A stretch of 9,516 nucleotides of DNA from an uncultured Eubacteriales bacterium. GTDB taxonomy: Bacteria > Bacillota > Clostridia > Oscillospirales > Oscillospiraceae. Location: contig URSX01000066.1 in the NCBI GenBank assembly GCA_900550615.1, positions 1 through 9,516 on the forward strand, read 5' to 3'. The stretch's first letter is position 1; each line of letters begins with the position of its first letter. Below, in pieces: positions 1-6,401 of the stretch. Under the pieces are notes generated by a model. The model saw nothing but the letters and a program-made list of their open reading frames with translations, did not search any database and was not told the DNA's origin. The translations under genes and the position numbers were made by a program.

Positions 1-1410
1 GGAAAGTCCACGCTGATGAGCGTCCTGTTCGGCCTGTACCAGGCGGAGGAGGGCATTATCAAAAAGGACGGCGAGGAGGTATCCATCAAGGATCCCAATG
101 ATGCCAATGCCTTGGGGATCGGCATGGTGCACCAGCATTTTAAGCTGGTGGAATGCTTCTCTGTGCTGGATAATATCATCATGGGCGTGGAGCCCACGAA
201 GATGGGCTTTTTGCAGAAGAAAGAGGCCCGGATCAAGGTCATGGAGCTGAGCGAAAAATATGGCCTGAAGATCGACCCCGATGCACTGGTGGAGGACATC
301 ACCGTGGGTATGCAGCAGCGCACCGAGATCCTCAAGATGCTGTACCGCGAAAATGAGATTCTCATTTTTGACGAGCCCACCGCCGTGCTGACCCCCCAGG
401 AGATCGACGAGCTCATGGAGATCATGCGGAGTCTCGCGGCAGAGGGAAAGTCCATTCTGTTCATCTCCCATAAGCTCAATGAAATCATGGCTGTGGCAGA
501 CCGCTGCACTGTCCTGCGCAAGGGAAAATACATCGGCACGGTGGAGACCAAGGACACCAGTGTGGAGCAGCTGAGCGCCATGATGGTGGGACACGATGTG
601 AATTTCCATGTGGTGAAAAAGCCCAGCCAACCCGGCGAGGTGGTGCTGGACGTGGAGCACATGACTGTGGCCAGCAAGATGCATAAGAAAAACGCTGTCC
701 GGGATGTGAGTCTGCAGGTGCGCAGGGGAGAGATCGTCTGCATCGCCGGCATTGACGGCAACGGACAGACGGAACTGGTCTATGGCCTGACGGGACTGGA
801 GCCGCTGGTGAGCGGAAAAATGACGCTCAACGGCACGGACATTACGAAAATGCCCATCCGCAAGCGCAATATTCTGGGCATGTCCCATATTCCGGAGGAC
901 CGGCACAAGCATGGCCTGGTGCTGGATTACACGCTGGAGGACAACCTGGTGCTGGAGCGGTATTTTGAGCCGGAATTCACCAGCAAGACCGGCTTCCTCC
1001 GGCGGGACAACATCCGCAAATACGCCGAAAGGCTCATCGGTGAATACGACATCCGCAGCGGCCAGGGCCCTGTGACCATCGCCCGGAGCATGTCCGGCGG
1101 CAACCAGCAGAAGGCCATCGTGGCCCGGGAGATCGACAAGGATCCGGATCTGCTGGTGGCGGTACAGCCCACCCGCGGCCTGGATGTGGGCGCTATCGAA
1201 AACGTCCACAAGGAGCTGGTGGCGCAGCGGGACGCCGGAAAGGCAGTGCTGCTGGTGTCCCTGGAGCTGGACGAGGTGATGGACGTTCCCGACCGGATCC
1301 TGGTCATGTATGAAGGCGAGATCGTGGGCGAACTGGATCCCAAGACCACCACCCAGGAGGAGCTGGGCCTGTATATGGCCGGCGCCAAGAGAGACGAGGT
1401 GAGGGAATGA
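1..1410 (+). CDS. ABC transporter ATP-binding protein of a BMP-type nucleoside/purine importer (5' end cut off)
   Basis: This is the double-ATPase subunit that powers nucleoside uptake at the inner face of the membrane, related to B. subtilis YufO/NupO. The frame is open from base 1, where GKSTL is the tail of the first Walker A motif, so roughly 35 N-terminal residues lie outside; the ATG at 16 is internal. Of 469 visible residues, the first nucleotide-binding domain has a Q-loop (VHQHFKLV, about 43-50), signature ITVGMQQR (about 100-107), Walker B ILIFDEPTA (about 120-128) and switch His in ISHKLNE (about 155-161). The second has the degenerate Walker A GIDGNGQTEL without the usual lysine, signature SMSGGNQQK, and VAVQPTRGLDVGA in place of a classical Walker B. 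Such degeneracy is normal for this family, as in RbsA-like proteins. The stop overlaps the next gene's start as ATGA. The substrate is inferred from family and neighbours; a sugar is less likely. The usual substrate-binding lipoprotein gene would lie upstream, off the window. Confidence 0.95.
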   Translation, partial: GKSTLMSVLFGLYQAEEGIIKKDGEEVSIKDPNDANALGIGMVHQHFKLVECFSVLDNIIMGVEPTKMGFLQKKEARIKVMELSEKYGLKIDPDALVEDITVGMQQRTEILKMLYRENEILIFDEPTAVLTPQEIDELMEIMRSLAAEGKSILFISHKLNEIMAVADRCTVLRKGKYIGTVETKDTSVEQLSAMMVGHDVNFHVVKKPSQPGEVVLDVEHMTVASKMHKKNAVRDVSLQVRRGEIVCIAGIDGNGQTELVYGLTGLEPLVSGKMTLNGTDITKMPIRKRNILGMSHIPEDRHKHGLVLDYTLEDNLVLERYFEPEFTSKTGFLRRDNIRKYAERLIGEYDIRSGQGPVTIARSMSGGNQQKAIVAREIDKDPDLLVAVQPTRGLDVGAIENVHKELVAQRDAGKAVLLVSLELDEVMDVPDRILVMYEGEIVGELDPKTTTQEELGLYMAGAKRDEVRE

Positions 1411-2567
1411 AAAAGAATCTGCTGAAAAACAACGGCATGCAGACGCTGCTGGCCTCCCTGATCTGCGTGATTCTGGGCCTGCTCATCGGTTTCATCGTGC
1501 TGCTGTTCATCAATCCCAACGGCGCGGGGGAGGCCATCCTGGCCGTGATCAAGAACTTCCTCAATTACAGCAAGGCCGCTACCCAGGCCAAGTACCTGGG
1601 CAACACCCTGGTGAAGACAGCACCGCTGCTGATGTGCGCGCTGGCCATCCTGTTTGCCTATAAGGTGGGCCTGTTCAATATCGGCGCAGCGGGCCAGTAC
1701 TGCGCCGGCGCGGCGCTGAGCCTGTATGCCGCTCTGGCCTGGGGCTGGGGCTGGCTGCCCTGCATGCTGCTGGCAATGCTGGGCGGCATGGTGCTGGGCG
1801 CGATTTCCGGCCTGCTGAAGTCCTACTGCAACGTCAACGAGGTCATCTCCGGCATTATGCTCAACTGGATCGTGCTGTATCTGACCAACATGCTGCTGAC
1901 CAACGTGAAGGAAGAGACCAGCCCGTATACCTTTGTGCTGACCCATAAGAATCCCTCGGCTATCCTGCCCACCCTGGGCCTGGGCAACCTGTTCAACGGC
2001 AACCAGTATGTGGGACTGGCGCTGCCGCTGTCCGTGCTGGCGGCGGTGGGGGTATGGATCGTGCTGGAAAAGACCCGCTTCGGCTATGAGCTGCGGGCCA
2101 CCGGCAGCAATAAGAACGCCGCCAAATACTGCGGTATGGCGGAGAAGAGAAACATCATCCTCACCCTGGTCATCTCCGGCGCTCTGGCCGGCCTGGGCGC
2201 GGCCATGCTGTACCTCACCGGGTACGAGCAGTGGCAGTGCTCCACCTCCTCTGTGCCCGGCATGGGCTTCAACGGTATCGCGGCGGCATTTCTGGGCGGC
2301 TTGAATCCCTTCGGAACAATCCTGGCATCCTTCTTCATCCAGCATATCACCGCCGGCGGCGCCTATGTGGATAAGACCATGTACTGCGCGCAGATCTCCG
2401 ACCTGATCTCCTCCATCATCATCTATCTGTGCGGCTTCGTGCTGTTCATGAAGTACGCGATGAATGCAGGGATCAGCAAACGCGAGGAGCGGGCGGCGCT
2501 GAAGGAAAGAGAACAGAGTGAAACACCCAGCGGGGATGCAAATACGGAGAAGGGAGGCGATCAGTAA
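1407..2567 (+). CDS. ABC transporter permease, nucleoside importer (first permease, YufP/NupP-like)
   Basis: This is an integral membrane subunit of the importer, 386 residues, of the branched-chain-amino-acid/ribose permease family (BPD_transp_2). A cytoplasmic basic N-terminus is followed by a long hydrophobic helix at about 12-35 and several more up to about 350. Family landmarks are FNIGAAGQ (90-97), NEVISGIMLNW (144-154), the cytoplasmic coupling segment starting KTRFGYELRATGSN (222-235) that should contact the ATPase, and PGMGFNGIAAAFLGGLNP (284-301). A charged tail of about 35 residues follows the last helix. The start overlaps the ATPase stop by four bases (ATGA) and is preceded by GAGGTGAGGG, so the two are translationally coupled. 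The stop overlaps the next start by one base (TAATG). The membrane role and family are clear from sequence; nucleoside specificity is inferred from the closest known systems. Confidence 0.95.
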   Translation: MKKNLLKNNGMQTLLASLICVILGLLIGFIVLLFINPNGAGEAILAVIKNFLNYSKAATQAKYLGNTLVKTAPLLMCALAILFAYKVGLFNIGAAGQYCAGAALSLYAALAWGWGWLPCMLLAMLGGMVLGAISGLLKSYCNVNEVISGIMLNWIVLYLTNMLLTNVKEETSPYTFVLTHKNPSAILPTLGLGNLFNGNQYVGLALPLSVLAAVGVWIVLEKTRFGYELRATGSNKNAAKYCGMAEKRNIILTLVISGALAGLGAAMLYLTGYEQWQCSTSSVPGMGFNGIAAAFLGGLNPFGTILASFFIQHITAGGAYVDKTMYCAQISDLISSIIIYLCGFVLFMKYAMNAGISKREERAALKEREQSETPSGDANTEKGGDQ

Positions 2568-3508
2568 TGGTACTGCTGCTGCAATATACCCTGACGTTCG
2601 CCTCGGTTCTGATCCTGGTGGCGCTGGGTGGCTGCTTCTCGGAGCATTCCGGCGTTATCAACCTGGGCCTGGAGGGCGTGATGATCATGGGCGCTCTGGG
2701 TGGCGCACTGGCGATGCGCTATATGCCCAGCAACGCCTCTCACTTCGTGATGCTGCTGGCGGTCTTGCTGGCAGCGGCGCTGATTGGAATGGTCTACTCC
2801 AGCCTGCTGGCTGTGGCCTGCATCAATTTCAAGGCGGATCAGACCATTGTGGGTACGGCACTGAATATGCTGGGCATCGCGGGGGCGACGGTCATCGTGA
2901 AGGCCATCAACACCGCCGCAAACCCCGATGACGTCTCCTCTACCATTCAGTTCGCCGGCGCGAAGAGAGCGTTCCTGGTGAACATTGGCTCGTTTGAATT
3001 CAGCTGGTTTATGCTGGTGACACTGATTTTGCTGGTGGCATCTTATATCCTGCTGTATAAGACCCGCTTCGGCCTGCGCCTGATGGCCTGCGGCGAGCAT
3101 CCCCAGGCAGCTAACTCCGTGGGCATCAGTGTCTACAAGATGCGCTGGGCGGGCGTACTGATCTCCGGCTTGCTGGGCGGCCTGGGCGGCATCGTGTTCA
3201 TCACGGCGGGTGTGTCCGAGTGGCGGTTTGAATACGGCGTGGCCGGATTTGGCTTCCTGTCTCTGGCGGTCATGATCTTCGGCCAGTGGAAGCCCACCCG
3301 CATCGCCTGGGCGGCACTGCTGTTCGGTATGTTCCGGGCACTGTCCAATGTGTATACGGGCTTCGACTTCCTGAAGTCGCTGAATATCCCCAGCCCGGTG
3401 TACAATATGATGCCGTATATCATTTCCCTGGTGGTGCTGGCCTTCACATCCAAGAAGTCCCGCGCGCCTAAGGCGGAGGGCATCCCCTACGATAAGGGAC
3501 AGAGATAA
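2567..3508 (+). CDS. ABC transporter permease, nucleoside importer (second permease, YufQ/NupQ-like)
   Basis: This is the partner permease, 313 residues, which would form the heterodimeric channel with the upstream permease. It shows the family pattern GVINLGLEGVMIMGA (29-43), FKADQTIVGTALNML (88-102), a coupling segment beginning YKTRFGLRLMACGEHP (164-179) and multiple hydrophobic helices through residue 295. The ATG overlaps the upstream TAA by one base and has a strong AGGGAGG site at 2551-2557, so the start is secure. It is the last gene of the unit: a terminator hairpin begins 14 bases after its stop. Its shorter length relative to the first permease is the usual asymmetry of these pairs. 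Assignment as a nucleoside permease rather than another BMP-family substrate is inference. Confidence 0.95.
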   Translation: MVLLLQYTLTFASVLILVALGGCFSEHSGVINLGLEGVMIMGALGGALAMRYMPSNASHFVMLLAVLLAAALIGMVYSSLLAVACINFKADQTIVGTALNMLGIAGATVIVKAINTAANPDDVSSTIQFAGAKRAFLVNIGSFEFSWFMLVTLILLVASYILLYKTRFGLRLMACGEHPQAANSVGISVYKMRWAGVLISGLLGGLGGIVFITAGVSEWRFEYGVAGFGFLSLAVMIFGQWKPTRIAWAALLFGMFRALSNVYTGFDFLKSLNIPSPVYNMMPYIISLVVLAFTSKKSRAPKAEGIPYDKGQR

Positions 3509-3521
3509 TAGAGAGAACACT

Positions 3522-3555
3522 AAAAGGGACGTTTGCTATGGCAGACGTCCCTTTT
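3522..3555 (+). terminator. Intrinsic terminator of the ABC importer operon
   Basis: AAAAGGGACGT (3522-3532) pairs perfectly with ACGTCCCTTTT (3545-3555). The stem continues inward through a T-G wobble and TGC/GCA to a TATG tetraloop, about 15 pairs in all, and the 3' arm ends in TTTT. It follows the last permease stop directly. The A/T flanks would also let it act on the opposite strand. Confidence 0.9.
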
Positions 3556-3562
3556 GTGCGCG

Positions 3563-3592
3563 GCGCAGCTGTTCGGACGGGTACAGCTGCGC
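3563..3592. repeat. Perfect inverted repeat between two terminators
   Basis: GCGCAGCTGT (3563-3572) and ACAGCTGCGC (3583-3592) are perfect 10-base inverted arms around a 10-base loop. No T-run follows on either strand, so it is not a complete terminator by itself. It may support the flanking terminators of the two convergent genes or stabilise transcript ends. Confidence 0.7.
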
Positions 3593-3631
3593 AAAAAGGA
3601 CTGCCGACGTAAAATGCCGGCAGCCCTTTTT
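3593..3631 (-). terminator. Terminator of ohyA, probably bidirectional
   Basis: AAAAAGG (3593-3599) pairs with CCTTTTT (3625-3631), and CTGCCG (3601-3606) with CGGCAG (3618-3623), with one mismatched pair between the blocks. Read on the minus strand it lies about 30 bases past the ohyA stop and ends in TTTTT. On the plus strand it also ends in TTTTT and would back up the importer terminator. Confidence 0.85.
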
Positions 3632-3662
3632 ACAAATCAAGTTTCGCTGCTCATCGTGCGGA

Positions 3663-5456
3663 TTACTGGATGAGACCGCTTTCCTTCAGCAGCAGCTCCA
3701 GATCCGTGCCTCTGACCTTCCTGATGGCGATTTTAAGGACTTCCTTTTCCGCAAAGGAGAGGGGCGCTTCGCTGATGGGCTTCTTATCGATGGCGTAGTA
3801 GCAGGCGCGCAGGATCTCGCGCACGTCGTACTTGCTGCCCCAGACCTCCGGTACGCCCCGGTCAATATCCAGCAGGGTGTAGACGGACTCCATGCCGGTG
3901 CGCATGGAATACTCGGTGGTGAAGATGGTGTCACGGGGCGTCTCGGCAAACTGGCCGATGAAGGCGAAGTTCACGGCACCGTCAGGCACGACCTTGGGCC
4001 GGTCAGACTCCTTGCGGGGCTGGAAGAAGGCGTTGATATAAGGCATGAAGCAGGTGGTGGTATTGCAGGCATCGTGGGCCAGGGCGTCAATCTTCTCCGT
4101 AGGCACGCCGATGTGATACAGCCACTCCTGGCAGACCTCCTCGCCGGTGCACTCCCGCATGGGCTTCTTCACGAAGTTACCCTCTTTATTGGTGTTCAGG
4201 GAATACAGCCACACAAGCACCATGTTCTTATCCTGGGACTTGAACTGGGGCTGGCGATTGATGGTCCAGGAGAGGTACCAGTTGTCGGTGCTGTCCTTCA
4301 CGGTGACGATGCCGCCGGTGGTCACCTTGCCGGAGCGGGGATCCCGCTGGCAGATGTCCATGATGTGCCGGATGATCTCCTCATTGGAGGTGGCCACGGT
4401 GGCGCTCATCCAGTTGGTGGCATCCACATCGCTGCAGAAGGCATCGGGATTGCCAAACTCGCCGTGCTTGGCCTGAACGGCGATGGCTTTCCACATATCC
4501 CAGGATTCGCCGAAGCCGTTCTTCACGCCGGACAGGTCCGGGGCGTGGGTCTGGTCGCCGTAGCAGGAGGTATCGGTGCAGCAGCCGTTGGTGATGAACA
4601 CCAGATCGTCCTCAATGAGGTCGATGGTCTGCTCCTGGCCGTCCTTGACATAGACGATCTGCTTGGCGACCTTTCTGTCCCCTTGCGTGTCGATGATGAC
4701 GTTCTTCACATCCATGCCGTACTCAATGCGCACGCCGTGGGACTCCAGATACTTTACCAGAGGCAGGATCATGCTCTCAAACTGGTTGTACTTGGTGAAA
4801 CGCAGAGCACTGAAGTCGGGCAGACCGTCGATGTGGTGGACGTAGCGGCAGAGGTAGCGCTTCATTTCCAGAGCGCTGGACCAGCGCTGGAAGGCGAACA
4901 TGGTCTGCCAGTACAGCCAGAAGTTGGTGCGCCAGAAGGAGTCAGGCAGCACATCGGAGATCTTCTTGTCCTCCAGATCCTTTTCCGGGGTCAGGAACAG
5001 CTTGGAAAGGGCCGCTGCGGATTCCTTGTCCAGCTTGAACTGCTTATCCGTGTGGGCATCCTGGCCGCGGTTCACGGTGGCGCGGCAGAGGGAATAGTTG
5101 GGGTCGTGCTTATTGAGCCAGTAGTACTCATCCAGCACGGATACGCCCGGTGTCTCGATGGACGGCACATCCCGGAAGGTATCCCACATGACCTCGAAGT
5201 GGTTGTCCATTTCGCGACCGCCACGCATGAAGAAGCCCTTGGTCACGTCCTTACGGCCATCGCAGCTGCCGCCGGCCAGATCCAGCTTCTCCAGCAGGTG
5301 GATGTGCTCGCCCTTCATCTGCCCATCGCGGACCAGATAGAAGGCGGCGGTCAGGCCCGCCAGACCGGTGCCGATGATATAGGCTGATTTTTTATCCACA
5401 TCCTTGGGCTTTTCGGGATGGGCAAAGGATTCATAAGTTCCGGCAGAGTAATACAT
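3663..5456 (-). CDS. ohyA: Oleate hydratase (FAD-dependent fatty acid double-bond hydratase)
   Basis: The enzyme adds water across the cis-9 double bond of unsaturated fatty acids, for example oleate to 10-hydroxystearate (EC 4.2.1.53). Family members act at the inner membrane face and use FAD structurally. The start at 5456 gives 597 residues, normal for the family, and is chosen because AGGAGG lies eight bases upstream; an in-frame ATG at 5501 has no such site and overlaps the promoter. The FAD-binding fold is visible as IGTGLAGL (28-35), the acidic residue E56 in HLLEK and GGS (62-64). RGGREM (78-83) holds E82 and the stretch around FAFQRWSSALEMKRYL (187-202) holds Y201; these match the catalytic Glu82 and Tyr201 of the S. 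aureus enzyme in motif and in number. The conserved C-terminal block FIGQFAETPRDTIF begins at about 499. A TetR gene lies upstream in the same direction. It looks intact and functional; substrate preference cannot be read from sequence. Confidence 0.96.
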   Translation of the reverse strand: MYYSAGTYESFAHPEKPKDVDKKSAYIIGTGLAGLTAAFYLVRDGQMKGEHIHLLEKLDLAGGSCDGRKDVTKGFFMRGGREMDNHFEVMWDTFRDVPSIETPGVSVLDEYYWLNKHDPNYSLCRATVNRGQDAHTDKQFKLDKESAAALSKLFLTPEKDLEDKKISDVLPDSFWRTNFWLYWQTMFAFQRWSSALEMKRYLCRYVHHIDGLPDFSALRFTKYNQFESMILPLVKYLESHGVRIEYGMDVKNVIIDTQGDRKVAKQIVYVKDGQEQTIDLIEDDLVFITNGCCTDTSCYGDQTHAPDLSGVKNGFGESWDMWKAIAVQAKHGEFGNPDAFCSDVDATNWMSATVATSNEEIIRHIMDICQRDPRSGKVTTGGIVTVKDSTDNWYLSWTINRQPQFKSQDKNMVLVWLYSLNTNKEGNFVKKPMRECTGEEVCQEWLYHIGVPTEKIDALAHDACNTTTCFMPYINAFFQPRKESDRPKVVPDGAVNFAFIGQFAETPRDTIFTTEYSMRTGMESVYTLLDIDRGVPEVWGSKYDVREILRACYYAIDKKPISEAPLSFAEKEVLKIAIRKVRGTDLELLLKESGLIQ

Positions 5457-5464
5457 AATCAAAA

Positions 5465-5470
5465 CCTCCT
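5465..5470 (-). promoter_or_regulatory. Ribosome binding site that fixes the ohyA start
   Basis: On the minus strand this is AGGAGG, eight bases before the ATG at 5456. It decides between that start and the in-frame ATG 15 codons further upstream. Confidence 0.9.
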
Positions 5471-5490
5471 GTTTTTTTCTTTCTGAGCTC

Positions 5491-5518
5491 AGTATACCCA
5501 TTCCCAGGCGGTTTACAA
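5491..5518 (-). promoter_or_regulatory. Predicted sigma-A promoter of ohyA
   Basis: On the minus strand TTGTAA (5518-5513) and TATACT (5496-5491) are separated by 16 bases, matching the consensus at 4/6 and 5/6. Transcription would start near 5484, giving a short leader before the ribosome binding site. The 31-base palindrome sits just upstream of the -35 box, centred near -61. Confidence 0.65.
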
Positions 5519-5529
5519 TATGCAGAAAA

Positions 5530-5560
5530 CTCCCCGTGATAAAAGTTTTATCACGGGGAG
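5530..5560. promoter_or_regulatory. 31-bp perfect palindrome, probable TetR operator or tetR terminator
   Basis: CTCCCCGTGATAAAA (5530-5544) and TTTTATCACGGGGAG (5546-5560) are perfect 15-base arms around a single G. It contains two TGATAAAA octamers in opposite orientation. Protein-site reading: long near-continuous dyads are typical of TetR-family operators, and the same octamer recurs near both genes. Terminator reading: on the minus strand it follows the tetR stop and is followed by TTTT, so RNA from tetR could fold there with a small AT loop. Both roles may hold at once. Confidence 0.75.
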
Positions 5561-5580
5561 CACATGTGTAAAAATTTTTA
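5561..5580. repeat. Two abutting short palindromes
   Basis: CACATGTG (5561-5568) and TAAAAATTTTTA (5569-5580) are each self-complementary and follow the 31-bp palindrome without a gap. They may be part of the same protein-binding region, or simply AT-rich intergenic sequence. Confidence 0.5.
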
Positions 5581-5603
5581 TCAGATCCGGGAAAATGATA
5601 AAA
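5576..5603. promoter_or_regulatory. Second TGATAAAA inverted repeat, at the 3' end of tetR
   Basis: TTTTATCA (5576-5583) and TGATAAAA (5596-5603) form perfect 8-base arms around a 12-base spacer, ending one base before the tetR stop codon. The arms equal the core of the 31-bp palindrome, with reversed arm order and a wider gap. A second operator for the same regulator is the simplest reading. Confidence 0.6.
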
Positions 5604-6158
5604 TCAGAGGCTGAACCGGGAGAGGGCTGCTGACATGGAGCCCTTTACCAGCTTGGCCAGCCGCCCCACGATGGGCTGGGGATCTGAGCGCATGTCGTCC
5701 TTGATCCAGTCCAGCATCAGGCCGATAAAAATATAGCTATAGATCTGGGCGATGAACTGCTTGTCCTCGTCCCGGACGGTGAGGCCCTTGGCTTCCTCCT
5801 CCAGCACGTCCAGCAGGAGCTGATCCACCAGGGGCTGCAGGTATTTTTCTACCTGCTCCCGGTGCACGCAGCGGTAGACATTCAGGATAAACGGCTTGTT
5901 CGCCTGCACGGCCTCAAAAATTTGCAGCAGACCCTGCTGCCAGGTGTCATAGGTCTTTTTCTCATCCAGAGCCCGCTTGGCATCCTCCAGACAGGACCAC
6001 TCCACCAGATCGTAGATGTCCTTGAAATGATAGTAGAAGGTCATGCGGTTGATGCCGCAGTCTTCCGCGATATCAGCCACCGTGATTTTGGTCAGCGGCT
6101 TTTTCAGCAGCAAATTTTTCAGCGACTGCTCCAAGGCCCGTTTTGTTACCTGTGACAT
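5604..6158 (-). CDS. TetR/AcrR-family transcriptional regulator, probable regulator of ohyA
   Basis: This is a 184-residue DNA-binding regulator. The N-terminal helix-turn-helix is clear: KITVADIAEDCGINRMTFY spans about 24-42 and continues YHFKD, the TetR recognition-helix pattern. The C-terminal ligand domain is helical and variable, as expected; its layout resembles the DhaS-like TetR_C_8 group. The start at 6158 (MSQVTKRAL) is chosen because GGGGAGGG lies about ten bases upstream and the HTH then falls at the usual distance; the reading frame stays open to 6233 without a good site. It lies 147 bases upstream of ohyA on the same strand, and shared TGATAAAA boxes occur in both upstream regions, so autoregulation and control of ohyA are likely. 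A fatty acid or acyl-CoA ligand is inference from the target gene only. Confidence 0.92.
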   Translation of the reverse strand: MSQVTKRALEQSLKNLLLKKPLTKITVADIAEDCGINRMTFYYHFKDIYDLVEWSCLEDAKRALDEKKTYDTWQQGLLQIFEAVQANKPFILNVYRCVHREQVEKYLQPLVDQLLLDVLEEEAKGLTVRDEDKQFIAQIYSYIFIGLMLDWIKDDMRSDPQPIVGRLAKLVKGSMSAALSRFSL

Positions 6159-6253
6159 GGTGCGCCATCCCTCCCCGGCGTGATTTGCCCTGCGCGCCGC
6201 GCTCTGTCCATATAAGGCGCAGCTACCCGGCACGGGGCACTTTCTGACCGCTA

Positions 6254-6261
6254 TTTTATCA
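6254..6261 (-). promoter_or_regulatory. Fifth TGATAAAA box, overlapping the tetR promoter
   Basis: The minus strand reads TGATAAAA, the same octamer found four times in the tetR-ohyA gap. It overlaps the predicted -10 box of tetR, a position suited to autorepression. It is a single half-site with no obvious inverted partner. Confidence 0.55.
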
Positions 6262-6284
6262 TAATCTCAGGCTGCAATTGTAAA
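6258..6284 (-). promoter_or_regulatory. Predicted promoter of tetR
   Basis: On the minus strand TTTACA (6284-6279) and TATGAT (6263-6258) each match the consensus at 5/6, but the spacer is only 15 bases, shorter than ideal. Transcription would start about 90 bases before the start codon. Confidence 0.45.
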
Positions 6285-6349
6285 CGGAAAGGAAATTTTT
6301 CCGCAACCGGCTGGGGCGGTCTTGTGCCGGAGCCGTTTTCTGAGTGAGG

Positions 6350-6378
6350 AAAAGGGGCCCGCCTCAGCGGACCCCTTT
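6350..6378 (-). terminator. Intrinsic terminator of ade
   Basis: On the minus strand AAAGGGGTCCGC and GCGGGCCCCTTT form a 12-pair stem with one G-T wobble around a TGAG tetraloop, and the tail reads TTTTCC. It starts 23 bases beyond the ade stop. The U-tract is short, so efficiency may be moderate. Confidence 0.8.
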
Positions 6379-6401
6379 GCTCGCCTGTTTGGATGCACGG
6401 A

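Noticed and set aside
16..18. ATG at 16 as the start of the ATPase
   Set aside because: The Walker A tail GKST is encoded in frame from base 1, so the gene begins upstream of the window.
743..790. Loss of the second Walker A lysine in the ATPase as a sign of inactivation
   Set aside because: A GNGQ-type degenerate second site is normal in the RbsA/YufO-like double ATPases.
927..2345. A 472-codon minus-strand open frame opposite the importer genes
   Set aside because: It spans the junction of two well-supported genes in antisense and reads as Q/H/A-rich non-protein sequence.
2561..3520. A 319-codon minus-strand open frame opposite the second permease
   Set aside because: It is an antisense shadow of a clear membrane permease with conserved motifs.
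4074..5387. A 437-codon plus-strand open frame opposite ohyA
   Set aside because: It is a shadow of oleate hydratase; low-complexity translation, no ribosome site and no family motifs.
6277..6285. ATTGTAAAC in the tetR upstream region (plus strand), repeated at 5511-5519 on the minus strand upstream of ohyA
   Set aside because: A nine-base match between two regions of this size is expected by chance fairly often, and it overlaps -35 boxes that resemble each other anyway.
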